Assembly: GCA_028707275.1 (NCBI GenBank)
Contig: JAQTUP010000002.1
Coordinates: 495,198 to 559,197 of the forward strand
Length of the DNA: 64,000 nt
Reading direction: 5' to 3'
Source: Gallionella sp.
GTDB taxonomy: Bacteria; Pseudomonadota; Gammaproteobacteria; Burkholderiales; Gallionellaceae
Position numbers and translations under genes: made by a program. Under the pieces are notes generated by a model. It saw only the letters and a program-made list of their open reading frames with translations, did not search any database and was not told where the DNA came from. Shown here piece after piece: positions 8,852 through 18,258 of this stretch; within the stretch, counting starts at the first letter, position 1; every line of letters begins with the position of its first letter.

Positions 8852-9591
8852 TACGTCTGATCGCCTTGCGCGAGCTGCGCTGCCTGTTTTCCATGCCATC
8901 GACCTGGTTTGTGCTGGCCGCATTCCAATTCATCTTCGCCTGGTTTTTTCTGGCAAGACTGGAAGCCTTCCTGGAAATCCAGCCTCAATTGGCGCAATTG
9001 GCCAATCCCCCGGGCGCGAGCATCGCCGTTGCCGCTCCCCTGTTCAACACGGCGGCGCTGTTGCTGATGATGCTAGTCCCCATGTTTACGATGCGCCTGA
9101 TCGCCGAGGAGAGGCGCAATCAGACCCTGGCGCTTTTGCTCTCGTCACCGCTGACGGAGCGCCACATCGTGCTGGGGAAATTTGCAGGCCTGCTGATATT
9201 TCTGCTGGCCCTCATCGCCTGCCTGCCGCTGATGCTCTATACGCTGGCACTGGGCACAGGACTCGACCATGGACTGATATTGAGCAACTCCGCTGGCCTG
9301 ATTCTGCTCACCGCAAGCTATGTCGCACTGGGACTGTATATTTCTGCGCTCACCACCCAGCCCGTCATCGCCGCCATCGGGGCGCTGGCCGTACTCGTCG
9401 GCTTGTGGCTGGCCGACATCGGATCCTCGGCGGCAGACTCGCCTTGGCATCAACTCTCGCCGCTGTACCATTTTCAGAACTTCAACGCAGGACTGCTGGA
9501 CAGCCGGGACATCCTCTTCTTTGTGCTGTTCACGACAGCCTTCCTGTTGCTGACCATGAAGCGGCTGCACAATAACCGCGTATACGGATAA
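8848..9591 (+). CDS. ABC-2 type transporter permease (GldF-like)
   Basis: Membrane component of 247 residues with about six hydrophobic segments. The first two cytoplasmic elements carry the hallmark sequence MRLIAEERRNQTLALLLSSP, which precedes FAGLLIFLLALIACLPLML. It forms one unit with the ATPase before it (4-base overlap) and the auxiliary protein after it. The substrate cannot be read from sequence. Homologs are named after Flavobacterium gliding genes, but in proteobacteria no motility role follows from that. Confidence 0.88.
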   Translation: MIRLIALRELRCLFSMPSTWFVLAAFQFIFAWFFLARLEAFLEIQPQLAQLANPPGASIAVAAPLFNTAALLLMMLVPMFTMRLIAEERRNQTLALLLSSPLTERHIVLGKFAGLLIFLLALIACLPLMLYTLALGTGLDHGLILSNSAGLILLTASYVALGLYISALTTQPVIAAIGALAVLVGLWLADIGSSAADSPWHQLSPLYHFQNFNAGLLDSRDILFFVLFTTAFLLLTMKRLHNNRVYG

Positions 9592-9594
9592 GTC

Positions 9595-10944
9595 ATGCTG
9601 CGTAAACTATTCAACTCCACCTCCTTGCGAAATCTGCTGTTTGTACTGCTGCTGTCGGGGGCCGCGACAGGTATTGGCTATCTGGCCTCACGGCATCCGG
9701 TACAGCACGACCTGACCTTTAACACCAGCAACAGCCTGGAGCCTGCCAGCATCGCCGCACTCGGGAAACTCACAGGACCTGTCAGCATCACCGTCTATGC
9801 CACCATGCAGGACGCGCGCCTGGGCGACATACGCAAAATCATCGCCGAATTTGTATCCTTGTATCAACGCTACAAACCCGATCTCAGACTGGTTTTCATC
9901 GATCCTGCAAAAGAACCTGAAAAAACCCGTGCCGCACGCATTCAACTCAACGGTGAAATGGTCATTGAATACGCGGGCCGCAGCGAACATCTGACACAGA
10001 TTAACGAACAGACGCTCACCAGCACGCTGCTGCGATTGTCACACACCCGGGATCAGACGGTGATGTACCTCACAGGACACGGAGAGCGCAAACTGGACGG
10101 CAGCGCCAATCATGATCTGGGGCTGTTATTTGGCGCCAAGCTAAAACAAAACGGATTTAAAATCGCCGAGCTCAACCTGGCGATCGCACAGGATGTACCG
10201 GTCAACGCGCGCGTACTGGTGATCACCCAGCCCCAGCTTGATCTGATGCCAGGTGAAGTGGAGAAACTGTTGCGCTATATCGGGCGCGGCGGCAACCTGC
10301 TCTGGCTGGTGGATGCCGAACCGCTGCACGGCCTGGAACGCCTCGCCGAAAAACTCGATATGCAACTGCCGCCCGGGATCATTATAGATCCGGCGGCCAG
10401 CGAGATGAACGCCCCCGCCACCTGGTCGCTGGGCACGAGCTACCCGCCGCACGCCATCACCGGCCTGTTCAACCTGATCACGGTTTACCCGTGGGCGCGT
10501 CCGCTTGCCTGGAATGAGGACTCAGACTGGCGCCACCATGCATTAGTCGAGGTTGCCGCTCGCGGTTGGATAAGCCAGAACAACACCAAAGGCGACAAAC
10601 CTGTCTTCGACAAACAGCACGACACGCCGGGGCCTGCCATCATTGCGCTCGCCCTTGACCGCAACATCAACGATCTGGAGCAGCGCATCGTGGTGGTCGG
10701 CAGTGGCGCATTTCTGGCCAACAGCTACGCGGGCAACGGCGGCAATGTCGACATGGGCATCAACATGATGAACTGGCTGTCAGGGGATGACCAGCTCATC
10801 ACGATTCCCCCGCGTTTTGCCAAAGACAGCAAGATCGTCCTGTCAAGAACACAACTCACCGCGATCAGCGCCGGTTTTTTGATAGGCTTGCCGCTGTTGC
10901 TGACAGGATTCGGCGGGTATATCTGGTGGCGCCGCCGTGCCTGA
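9595..10944 (+). CDS. GldG-like ABC transporter auxiliary protein
   Basis: 449-residue protein with one N-terminal membrane segment (about 13-30), a large periplasmic domain and one C-terminal membrane segment ending in a basic tail (GGYIWWRRRA). The domain shows ABC_transp_aux-type features: YLTGHGERKLDG in the middle and VGSGAFLANSYAGNGGN near the end. It starts 4 bases after the permease and overlaps mutM, completing a three-gene exporter operon. What it exports is unknown. Confidence 0.85.
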   Translation: MLRKLFNSTSLRNLLFVLLLSGAATGIGYLASRHPVQHDLTFNTSNSLEPASIAALGKLTGPVSITVYATMQDARLGDIRKIIAEFVSLYQRYKPDLRLVFIDPAKEPEKTRAARIQLNGEMVIEYAGRSEHLTQINEQTLTSTLLRLSHTRDQTVMYLTGHGERKLDGSANHDLGLLFGAKLKQNGFKIAELNLAIAQDVPVNARVLVITQPQLDLMPGEVEKLLRYIGRGGNLLWLVDAEPLHGLERLAEKLDMQLPPGIIIDPAASEMNAPATWSLGTSYPPHAITGLFNLITVYPWARPLAWNEDSDWRHHALVEVAARGWISQNNTKGDKPVFDKQHDTPGPAIIALALDRNINDLEQRIVVVGSGAFLANSYAGNGGNVDMGINMMNWLSGDDQLITIPPRFAKDSKIVLSRTQLTAISAGFLIGLPLLLTGFGGYIWWRRRA

Positions 10945-11773
10945 ACTGCCGGAAGTGGAAACGACAAGGCGCGGCCTGGCCCCGCACCTTGAGGGTGCGG
11001 TCATCGAAGGCGTCGTCATCCGCAGCCCTCGCCTGCGCTGGCCCATTCCGGAAAACCTGCCCGAACTGTTGAGCGGACAGTCGGTCGTGTCACTGCGCCG
11101 CCGCGCAAAATATCTGCTGCTCGAATGCGGCAACGGTACGCTGATCCTGCATCTTGGCATGTCCGGCAGTCTGCGCATTCTGCCCGCCGGATCTGTTGCC
11201 GAAAAACACGACCATTTCGATCTGCAGCTCAACAACGGCCACTTGATGCGCCTGCGGGACCCGCGCCGCTTCGGCGCGGTACTCTGGCATAAAGGCGAGA
11301 TACACACCCACCCGCTGTTATCCGGTCTGGGGCCGGAACCGCTTGAAGAAGATGCAGGGCTTGTTAAATTTGACGCGCACTATCTCTACGAGCGCGCGCG
11401 AGGCCGTCAAATTGCCATCAAACAATTCATCATGGACAATCATGTGGTGGCAGGGATCGGCAACATCTACGCCTGCGAAGCGCTGTTTAGCGCCAGGATT
11501 AGTCCGCTCAAGGCGGCCTGCCGGCTCAGCATGTCAGACTGTGCCAGGCTGGTCGACGTGATCCGCGCGACCCTGAGCGCATCCATTCTGGCCGGCGGCA
11601 GCACCCTGCGCGATTTCGTCAACGCGTCGGGTAATCCCGGCTACTTCCAGCAGCAACTGTGGGTCTACGGGCGGGAAGGCGAACCCTGCCGGGTCTGTCT
11701 GGCCCCGATACAACAGATCAAACAGGGTCAGCGTTCGAGTTTTTATTGCGCGAATTGCCAGGCTGGCCTTTGA
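10937..11773 (+). CDS. mutM: Formamidopyrimidine-DNA glycosylase
   Basis: Bifunctional glycosylase/AP lyase that removes 8-oxoguanine and other oxidised purines. The start is GTG at 10937, giving PELPEVETTRRGL after Met removal with the catalytic Pro1 and Glu2. The C-terminus holds the four-cysteine zinc finger (CRVC...CANC). The 278-residue length is normal. It overlaps the end of the transporter auxiliary gene by 8 bases. Protection from oxidised bases would suit a cell handling Fe(II) and oxygen, but the gene is near universal. Confidence 0.96.
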   Translation: MPELPEVETTRRGLAPHLEGAVIEGVVIRSPRLRWPIPENLPELLSGQSVVSLRRRAKYLLLECGNGTLILHLGMSGSLRILPAGSVAEKHDHFDLQLNNGHLMRLRDPRRFGAVLWHKGEIHTHPLLSGLGPEPLEEDAGLVKFDAHYLYERARGRQIAIKQFIMDNHVVAGIGNIYACEALFSARISPLKAACRLSMSDCARLVDVIRATLSASILAGGSTLRDFVNASGNPGYFQQQLWVYGREGEPCRVCLAPIQQIKQGQRSSFYCANCQAGL

Positions 11774-11973
11774 ACACGAACCTGAACGCGCGGATAGTTG
11801 CAACGGCTCATTCGCAACCGAGAAGCCAAAAAACGCATGGTAATTGCTCGTACAGGTTGCCATAATCCATCCACACTTTTATCATGACCGCCATTAAGGT
11901 CTTAAACCCGCAATCCGGATAAACGATACTGACCGCTTGTAATTCGGACTGAGCGCTGACATAGGGGTACGTG

Positions 11974-13515
11974 ATGAACAACGAAGAAGGAATGCTGGCG
12001 ATTAGCAAGCTGGTTTTCGAATTGACGATTGCCAGCAGCGCAACTTCCGACCTGGATGCCCTGCTCGAACATCTTTTCACCCTGCTTGAAAATTACTACG
12101 ACCTGCAACTCGAATCACGCGGCGCCATCTTGCTACTCAATCCGCGCGGGTGCTACTTCCAGGTCGCACAGTTTGACATGGAACCCGCATGGGCAACCAG
12201 TATGAAATGGGACTCCCCTGCCTTTACCGACCCTGTTGTCAGCGAACACTGCCACACCCAGGACACGCTCCTACCGGATATGACCATGGCGCGCATGCTG
12301 CTCCTGCCCTTGCATGTCGAGGGAAAAGGACTGGGCTACACCGTGCTGTTCGTGCCTGCCACCTACTCGATGAGTGAAACGCATACGGATTTCATGAGCA
12401 AACTCGCGCGCGCCTTATCCGGCCTGGTCAACCGCGCGCTGACGAACGAGACCTTGCGCATCCGCAAGCTTGAACTGGAAGAGTCTCGTGCCGATGTGAT
12501 CCGCAGCCTGGGCGTAGCCTCGGAATATCGCGACCATGCAACCGGTTTGCACATCATGCGCATGACCAACTTTGCCCAGGTCATCGCCAAGGCGCTCGGC
12601 CTGCCTGAAGAACAGCGCGAGCTGTTGTACATAGCCGCCCCGATGCATGACGTGGGGAAAATCGGCATTGCGGACGCAGTATTGCTAAAACCTGGCAAAC
12701 TGACGCCGGAAGAATTCGAGATCATGAAGACGCATACCCATATCGGCGCCACCATTTTGGAAGGCAAGGACACGCTGATCGCAGCGGCGCGCGATATCGC
12801 AGGCTCGCATCACGAGCGCTGGGATGGCAACGGTTATCCGCAAGGCTTAAAAGGACACAAGATTCCCCTGCTTGCCCGCATCTGCTCGGTAGCCGATGTA
12901 TTCGACGCCCTGACATCGTCACGGCCTTACAAGAAGGCATGGACAATTGAAGCCGCCTACGACTGGATCATGGCAGAGTCAGGCCTTCATTTCGATCCGG
13001 CCATCGTCAAGGCATTTGACGAGGCGATGCCGGATATTTTGCGCATACGCGAGCTTTATCGGGACGACATTATCGACCCGAAACATGTGCTCAGCCTGCC
13101 GCCGCTCAAACGCCGCGAGAATGCCTGGATACCGTGGGATGAAAATCTGAGCGTGGCCATCGACATCATCGACGAACATCATCGCTACTTATTCGATCTT
13201 CTCAACGACTTATACGAAGTGGTCGTCGGAAAACGCGGTGCGCGTGACGTGGCCCGCCTGATCAAGGCGCTCGACGCGTATGCGAAAATCCATTTTCGCG
13301 CCGAGGAACAGATGATGACGCACTATGGATTCAAGGGTATCGACCGGCAGGTTAAGCAACACCATGCATTTGAAGAAAAAATAGCCGAATTTTATGAAGA
13401 ATTACACGCAAACCCTTTCGTCGCGCAATTCGATGTACTCTCCTATCTGCGCAACTGGCTGATCAACCATATACGCGTCGAAGATATGCAACTGATCGAA
13501 CTGGCACGAAAATAA
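11974..13515 (+). CDS. GAF - HD-GYP - hemerythrin signalling protein
   Basis: Cytoplasmic protein of about 513 residues with three parts: a GAF-like sensor (about 1-160), an HD-GYP c-di-GMP phosphodiesterase domain (about 180-370; HDVGK near residue 225 and HHERWDGNGYP near 280) and a C-terminal bacteriohemerythrin (about 385-510). Hemerythrin ligands are visible in IIDEHHRYLFD, HFRAEEQ and NHIRVEDM. Where the family usually has H-x3-H-x2-F, this protein has Q-x3-H-x2-F, so one of the usual seven ligands seems replaced by Gln. The start is the ATG at 11974, with AGGGG about 7 bases upstream, rather than the GTG at 11971. Inferred role: lowering c-di-GMP in response to oxygen or redox state. 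Confidence 0.9.
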   Translation: MNNEEGMLAISKLVFELTIASSATSDLDALLEHLFTLLENYYDLQLESRGAILLLNPRGCYFQVAQFDMEPAWATSMKWDSPAFTDPVVSEHCHTQDTLLPDMTMARMLLLPLHVEGKGLGYTVLFVPATYSMSETHTDFMSKLARALSGLVNRALTNETLRIRKLELEESRADVIRSLGVASEYRDHATGLHIMRMTNFAQVIAKALGLPEEQRELLYIAAPMHDVGKIGIADAVLLKPGKLTPEEFEIMKTHTHIGATILEGKDTLIAAARDIAGSHHERWDGNGYPQGLKGHKIPLLARICSVADVFDALTSSRPYKKAWTIEAAYDWIMAESGLHFDPAIVKAFDEAMPDILRIRELYRDDIIDPKHVLSLPPLKRRENAWIPWDENLSVAIDIIDEHHRYLFDLLNDLYEVVVGKRGARDVARLIKALDAYAKIHFRAEEQMMTHYGFKGIDRQVKQHHAFEEKIAEFYEELHANPFVAQFDVLSYLRNWLINHIRVEDMQLIELARK

Positions 13516-13650
13516 CCCCGTCAACCCGCCATTCAGCCAACGCAGTCGCTGCGATCATTCGCGCTTTAGCCGCTTGTCAGAACCTGTTGCCTGCCGAAAA
13601 GACTCCCGCAAAAAACAACAGCACGGAAAAACTAAAAAAGTGTGATAAGG

Positions 13651-13662
13651 TAACACCTGTTA
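13651..13662. promoter_or_regulatory. Candidate operator of the toxin-antitoxin operon
   Basis: TAACACCTGTTA has two perfect 5-bp inverted arms and lies 24 bases before the antitoxin start. RHH antitoxins usually repress their own operon through short palindromes at this position. Assignment is by position and symmetry only. Confidence 0.4.
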
Positions 13663-13685
13663 AAACCAGGGGGGGAGGAAACGCC

Positions 13686-13982
13686 ATGCCACAGCCGCAC
13701 GTTGCCGCGAAAACCGTATCTGTAAAGCTCGACCCGGACACCCGCGCCAGGATTGAAAATTTAGCCGAAGCCCGCCACCGCACCGCGCATTGGGTGATGC
13801 GCGAAGCCATCAATCAGTACGTCGATCGCGAGGAAAAACGCGAAGCCTTCCGGCAAGATACCCTCAAGGCATGGAATGAATATCAGGAAACGGGCTTGCA
13901 CGCGACTGCCGGAGAGGTTGACGCGTGGCTTGCCAATTGGGGTACTGAAAATGAGTTATCGCTGCCCGTATGCCACAAGTGA
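13686..13982 (+). CDS. Ribbon-helix-helix antitoxin
   Basis: Small protein of 98 residues. The N-terminus (TVSVKLDPDTRARIENLAEA followed by RHRTAHWVMREAINQYVDRE) is a classical CopG/ParD-like ribbon-helix-helix DNA-binding domain; the C-terminal half should wrap the toxin. The frame is open from 13587, but the ATG at 13686 is preceded by GGGGGAGGAA at proper spacing and begins the recognisable domain. It overlaps the downstream ParE-type toxin by 13 bases, as expected for a type II module. It probably represses the operon and neutralises the toxin. Confidence 0.88.
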   Translation: MPQPHVAAKTVSVKLDPDTRARIENLAEARHRTAHWVMREAINQYVDREEKREAFRQDTLKAWNEYQETGLHATAGEVDAWLANWGTENELSLPVCHK

Positions 13983-14260
13983 AATACGCACCTGGTGCGA
14001 TCCGCGACCTTCAACGGCTGCGGGAATTCCTGCGGCCAAAGAATCCGGTTGCGGCTAAACGAGCCGCCGAAACCATCATGAAGGCCGTGCAGGTACTCGG
14101 GCTGCAGCCACAGATTGGCCGCCCCGTTGATGACATGCCGGAGGCGTACAGGGAATGGCTGATCGACTTTGGCGACAGCGGCTACGTGGCGCGGTATCGC
14201 TTCGATTCTGACGCCGTGACCATTCTGGCTATACGCCACCAAAAAGAGGTTGCCCACTGA
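13970..14260 (+). CDS. RelE/ParE-family toxin
   Basis: 96-residue basic protein with the ParE pattern: VKYAPGAIRDLQRLREFL at the start, a middle helix (AAKRAAETIMKAVQVL), the conserved GRPVDDMPEAYREWLIDFG turn, and a C-terminal strand (VTILAIRHQKE). ParE members usually poison DNA gyrase while RelE members cleave mRNA at the ribosome; this looks closer to ParE, but the target cannot be decided from sequence. It is translationally coupled to the antitoxin. Its TGA overlaps the ATG of the next gene. Confidence 0.87.
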   Translation: MPQVKYAPGAIRDLQRLREFLRPKNPVAAKRAAETIMKAVQVLGLQPQIGRPVDDMPEAYREWLIDFGDSGYVARYRFDSDAVTILAIRHQKEVAH

Positions 14261-15111
14261 TGAAAAGATATGCACCCGGGTCAAGGCAGATAACTGAGCT
14301 TTGCACCGCGCTCATGCTTGTCGCGCTAAGCCTCCCATGTCTGGCCGAAAAGCTGCCTCGTCCCGACCATGTGGTGGTGGTTATCGAGGAAAATCGCAGC
14401 TATCAACAAATCATGGACCCGTCCAACTCCCGCTCATACATCCATGAGCTGGCCAAACACGGCATGTTGTTTAGGCAATCTTATGGCGTCACGCATCCTA
14501 GCCAGCCCAATTATCTGGCGTTATTTTCCGGCTCCACGCAAGGCAGCAACGATGACGCCTGCCCCATGCAGTACCAGGGCAACAATCTCGCCAGCGCACT
14601 GATCAGCAAGGGGCTGAGCTTCGCCAGCTATTCGGAATCCCTGCCCGCAGCGGGCGACACAAGCTGCATGTCGGGGGGCTATCAGCGCAAACACAATCCT
14701 GCGGTGAACTGGCAAGGTACGCGTCTGCCAGCCTCAGTCAATCTGCGCATGGACGATTTCCCGAAAGATTTTTCAAAACTGCCTGCCGTATCGTTCGTCA
14801 TCCCCGACCAGGATAACGACATGCACGACGGCAGCTTCCAAACCGCTGACGAATGGCTCAGGACGCATATAAAACCGTATGTCGACTGGGCATTCAAACA
14901 CAACAGTTTATTGATTCTGACCTGGGATGAGGGCAATTACATGGGGGGCAACCATATCGTCACCATACTGGCAGGTCCGATGATCAAACCCGGGGTCAGC
15001 GATCAGCTGATCAATCACTACAACGTGCTGCGCACCCTGCTCGACTTTTATGATTTACCCCAGATGGGCGAGAGCCTTAACGCAAAACCTCTCAACTGGA
15101 ACAGGCGCTGA
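14260..15111 (+). CDS. Exported phosphoesterase (acid phosphatase family)
   Basis: 283-residue protein with an N-terminal signal (LMLVALSLPCLAEK). The body matches the phosphoesterase superfamily of AcpA, phospholipase C and phosphatidylinositol-3-phosphatase: DHVVVVIEENRSYQQIM near the start, SYGVTHPSQPNYLALFSGST, then the metal-binding VIPDQDNDMHDGS and LTWDEGNY segments. It probably acts in the periplasm or outside on a phosphomonoester or phospholipid; the substrate is unknown. It begins inside the toxin stop codon, and its own end overlaps the YggU gene by one base. Confidence 0.85.
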   Translation: MKRYAPGSRQITELCTALMLVALSLPCLAEKLPRPDHVVVVIEENRSYQQIMDPSNSRSYIHELAKHGMLFRQSYGVTHPSQPNYLALFSGSTQGSNDDACPMQYQGNNLASALISKGLSFASYSESLPAAGDTSCMSGGYQRKHNPAVNWQGTRLPASVNLRMDDFPKDFSKLPAVSFVIPDQDNDMHDGSFQTADEWLRTHIKPYVDWAFKHNSLLILTWDEGNYMGGNHIVTILAGPMIKPGVSDQLINHYNVLRTLLDFYDLPQMGESLNAKPLNWNRR

Positions 15112-15491
15112 TGCTACTTGCCAAAAAACCCGCAGAAGCACGCCCTTGCTACCGCTGGGAAGATGACACGCTGGTGCTCAACATCCTGGGTCGCCCCAAT
15201 TCAAAGAAAAATGCGATAGGCCGCGTCATCGGGCATCAACTCGAAGTCCATGTGGCGGCCATCCCGCGCATGGGCGGCGCGACCGCGCATATGGTACGTT
15301 TTCTGGCTGAAATATTCGATGTATCGAAAAGTGCGATTGTGGTGGTGTTCGGTGAAAAAAACGTGAACAAACAGGTCAGGATCAAATCACCCAGTCATTT
15401 GCCACCTCCCATTCAGCGGGTCACTGCCCCCGTCAAAACGGATAAAAAACCCGACAAACAGAATAAAACAGCCAAGAAAAAACCGCGCTAG
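15111..15491 (+). CDS. YggU/DUF167 family protein
   Basis: 126-residue protein of the UPF0235 family (typically about 95 residues), with LVLNILGRPNSKKNAIGRVI and a central IPRMGGATAHMVRFLAEIF segment. The family has a known fold but no firmly assigned function. This member carries a basic lysine-rich tail (about 30 residues, ending AKKKPR), which may bind nucleic acid; that is inference. The stop codon lies inside a perfect hairpin that probably ends the operon. Confidence 0.85.
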   Translation: MLLAKKPAEARPCYRWEDDTLVLNILGRPNSKKNAIGRVIGHQLEVHVAAIPRMGGATAHMVRFLAEIFDVSKSAIVVVFGEKNVNKQVRIKSPSHLPPPIQRVTAPVKTDKKPDKQNKTAKKKPR

Positions 15492-15498
15492 CGCGGTT
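15481..15498. terminator. Hairpin terminator between convergent genes
   Basis: AACCGCGCTAGCGCGGTT is a perfect palindrome overlapping the YggU stop and followed by CTTTG. It lies between the convergent YggU and ferredoxin genes and could serve both strands, though the T tail is short. Confidence 0.6.
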
Positions 15499-15522
15499 CT
15501 TTGTCAGTGCAAAAGTCCCGGA

Positions 15523-16279
<757 letters not shown>

Positions 16280-16385
16280 ATTAAATCCATTTTGAGGGCG
16301 AATCGCGGTGTCGCGTGCTCGCTCATGCCTTGTCTATCAATCATGCCTGCGTCATTCGCTGCGCGGCGCCTGGCGCTTCATCCTG

Positions 16386-16901
16386 CTAAACGGATTGATG
16401 CTCAATTCCTATCAGCTGATAAAACACCTGCCCGGCACGACCGGACTTGATGACCTGCCAGGGTGATGTCACTTCAATTGCAACCCCCGATTCGACATAA
16501 ACGACGCCGCTGTCAGTCAGGTGATCCGGCAATATATTCAGTAATCTTTGCAAAAAATCGCTTTGAAACGGCGGATCCAGAAAAATAACGTCAAAGCGCT
16601 GCGTATCGCGACGGACGAATTCTAGCCCATCCTGATGACGCAAAGATATATTAGCACAGGCTAATTTTCTGACATTATCCCGCAAGGCGCGAAACACCAG
16701 CGGATTTTTCTCCACCATCACGACCTGCTCAGCCCCGCGCGATGCAGCTTCTATACCCAGCGCCCCGCTGCCGGCAAACAGATCCAGACACGTGCGTCCG
16801 CAGAGCGTTTGCCCCAGCCAGTTGAACAACGTTTCCCGCACCCGGTCAGGGGTCGGGCGCAGCCCTTCCGCATCCGGGAAGGTGATGATGCGGCTGCGCA
16901 A
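16386..16901 (-). CDS. rsmD: 16S rRNA (guanine966-N2)-methyltransferase
   Basis: Methylates G966 of 16S rRNA. It has the SAM-binding segment LDLFAGSGALGIEAASRGA, the catalytic VIFLDPPF motif, and the N-terminal DAEGLRPTPDRVRETLFNWL typical of RsmD. The start is a problem. No ATG or GTG precedes the conserved core in frame; the only standard start codon is a TTG at 16901. Similarity continues upstream to INKVRIGGGELRS, where the codon in the expected Met position is ATA (16931-16929), six bases after GGGAG and overlapping the end of the preceding peptidase gene. The protein may therefore begin at 16931 with a rare codon. Confidence 0.9.
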   Translation of the reverse strand: MRSRIITFPDAEGLRPTPDRVRETLFNWLGQTLCGRTCLDLFAGSGALGIEAASRGAEQVVMVEKNPLVFRALRDNVRKLACANISLRHQDGLEFVRRDTQRFDVIFLDPPFQSDFLQRLLNILPDHLTDSGVVYVESGVAIEVTSPWQVIKSGRAGQVFYQLIGIEHQSV

Positions 16902-16923
16902 CTCACCGCCGCCAATTCTGACC

Positions 16924-18258
16924 TTATTTATTTTCGGCTCCCGCTGATTTTTGTTCCGACTGAGGAGCGCCTACGATCACGGTCGCCATCGACAAAGGCT
17001 TGATATGCCGGGCATAGGCGTCGCGAATTTGAGCGACGGTGACTCGTTCTACCCGCCCTGTAAAGTCATCAAGATAAGTCAGCGGCAGATCATAAAAACC
17101 GATGATGGAAAGGTAATCCAGAATCTTGCGATTGCTGTCAATCCGCAATGGAAATCCGCCGACGATATTCTGTTTCGCGGATCGCAGCTCTTTTTCAGTC
17201 GGTCCCTTGGCCACAAATTCAGACAGCGTTTTTCGCACCAGTTTCAACGCCTCGTCGGCTTGCTCCTTCTTGGTTTGCAGACCAATCTGAAATGCGCCGG
17301 GTTGTTTTAACGGCATAAAGTAGCTATACACACTGTAAGCCAGACCGCGCTTCTCGCGCACCTCGTTCATCAGACGCGAGACGAACCCCCCGCCTCCCAG
17401 AATATAATTGCCAACATACAGCGGAAAGTAGTCAGGATCACTGCGCGACATGCCAGGGGCTCCGATCAGGATATGACTTTGGCTGGCCGGATGAATAATG
17501 CGCTGTTCAGACGGCTGAATTTGCATGGTCACATCGGGTAAGACGGGAGGCTCTGATGTGACAGGCAGTTGCCCGGTGAGTTGCTGTGCAATCGCTTCGG
17601 CTTGCGCACGCGTGACATCCCCCATGATGCCCACCACGGCACGCCGGGCATTGTAATGCGCGCGGTAAAAGTCCCGCAGGTCCTGCGCCGTGATCCCAGT
17701 CACACTGGCGATCTCGCCGGAAACCTGCAAGGCATAAGGGTGAGAACCGTATATCGCCTTATGAAAGGCTTTATCGGCAATAGATTCCGGCCGGGTCTCG
17801 GCCTCCTTCAAGGCGGCGATCAGACGCGTTTTTTCCCGCGCCAAAATGCTCTCCGGGAACACAGGGGATTGCAGGACACGCGCCATAATGCTCAGGGCGT
17901 GATCACGTTCTGCGCTCAAGGTGCGCAAGGATACGCTCGCCCTGTCCTGATCGAGGCTGCCACCGAGCAGCGCGCCTATATCCGCCATGCCGCGCGAAAT
18001 CTCGTCCTCATTCAGGCCATCCGACCCCAGGTCCAGCAAACCATGCGTCAGACCGGCAACGCCGGATTTTTCAACCCGGTCGAAACTGCTGCCGGCCGGG
18101 AAGCTCACTGCCACATCCAGCATCGGAATATCGTGATCCTCGACAAACAATACCCGCGCACCACTGGCACTCTGCCAATGCTGGATGACAGGCGTGGCAA
18201 AAGCGCTGCCGACGACACAACACAACGCGGCGAAACCCAATAATTTGCTAATGTACAT
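16924..18258 (-). CDS. M16-family peptidase-like protein (non-catalytic partner)
   Basis: 444-residue protein with signal peptide (LLGFAALCCVVGSAFA) and the M16 pitrilysin fold. The zinc motif position reads LTHGLLDLGSDG instead of HxxEH, so it cannot bind zinc in the usual way. The C-terminal half keeps the family's substrate-binding segment (REKRGLAYSVYSYF). Such subunits pair with a catalytic M16 partner; the gene just upstream, overlapping by 11 bases, is that partner. The dimer would be periplasmic. Its stop overlaps the probable translated start region of rsmD. Confidence 0.88.
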   Translation of the reverse strand: MYISKLLGFAALCCVVGSAFATPVIQHWQSASGARVLFVEDHDIPMLDVAVSFPAGSSFDRVEKSGVAGLTHGLLDLGSDGLNEDEISRGMADIGALLGGSLDQDRASVSLRTLSAERDHALSIMARVLQSPVFPESILAREKTRLIAALKEAETRPESIADKAFHKAIYGSHPYALQVSGEIASVTGITAQDLRDFYRAHYNARRAVVGIMGDVTRAQAEAIAQQLTGQLPVTSEPPVLPDVTMQIQPSEQRIIHPASQSHILIGAPGMSRSDPDYFPLYVGNYILGGGGFVSRLMNEVREKRGLAYSVYSYFMPLKQPGAFQIGLQTKKEQADEALKLVRKTLSEFVAKGPTEKELRSAKQNIVGGFPLRIDSNRKILDYLSIIGFYDLPLTYLDDFTGRVERVTVAQIRDAYARHIKPLSMATVIVGAPQSEQKSAGAENK

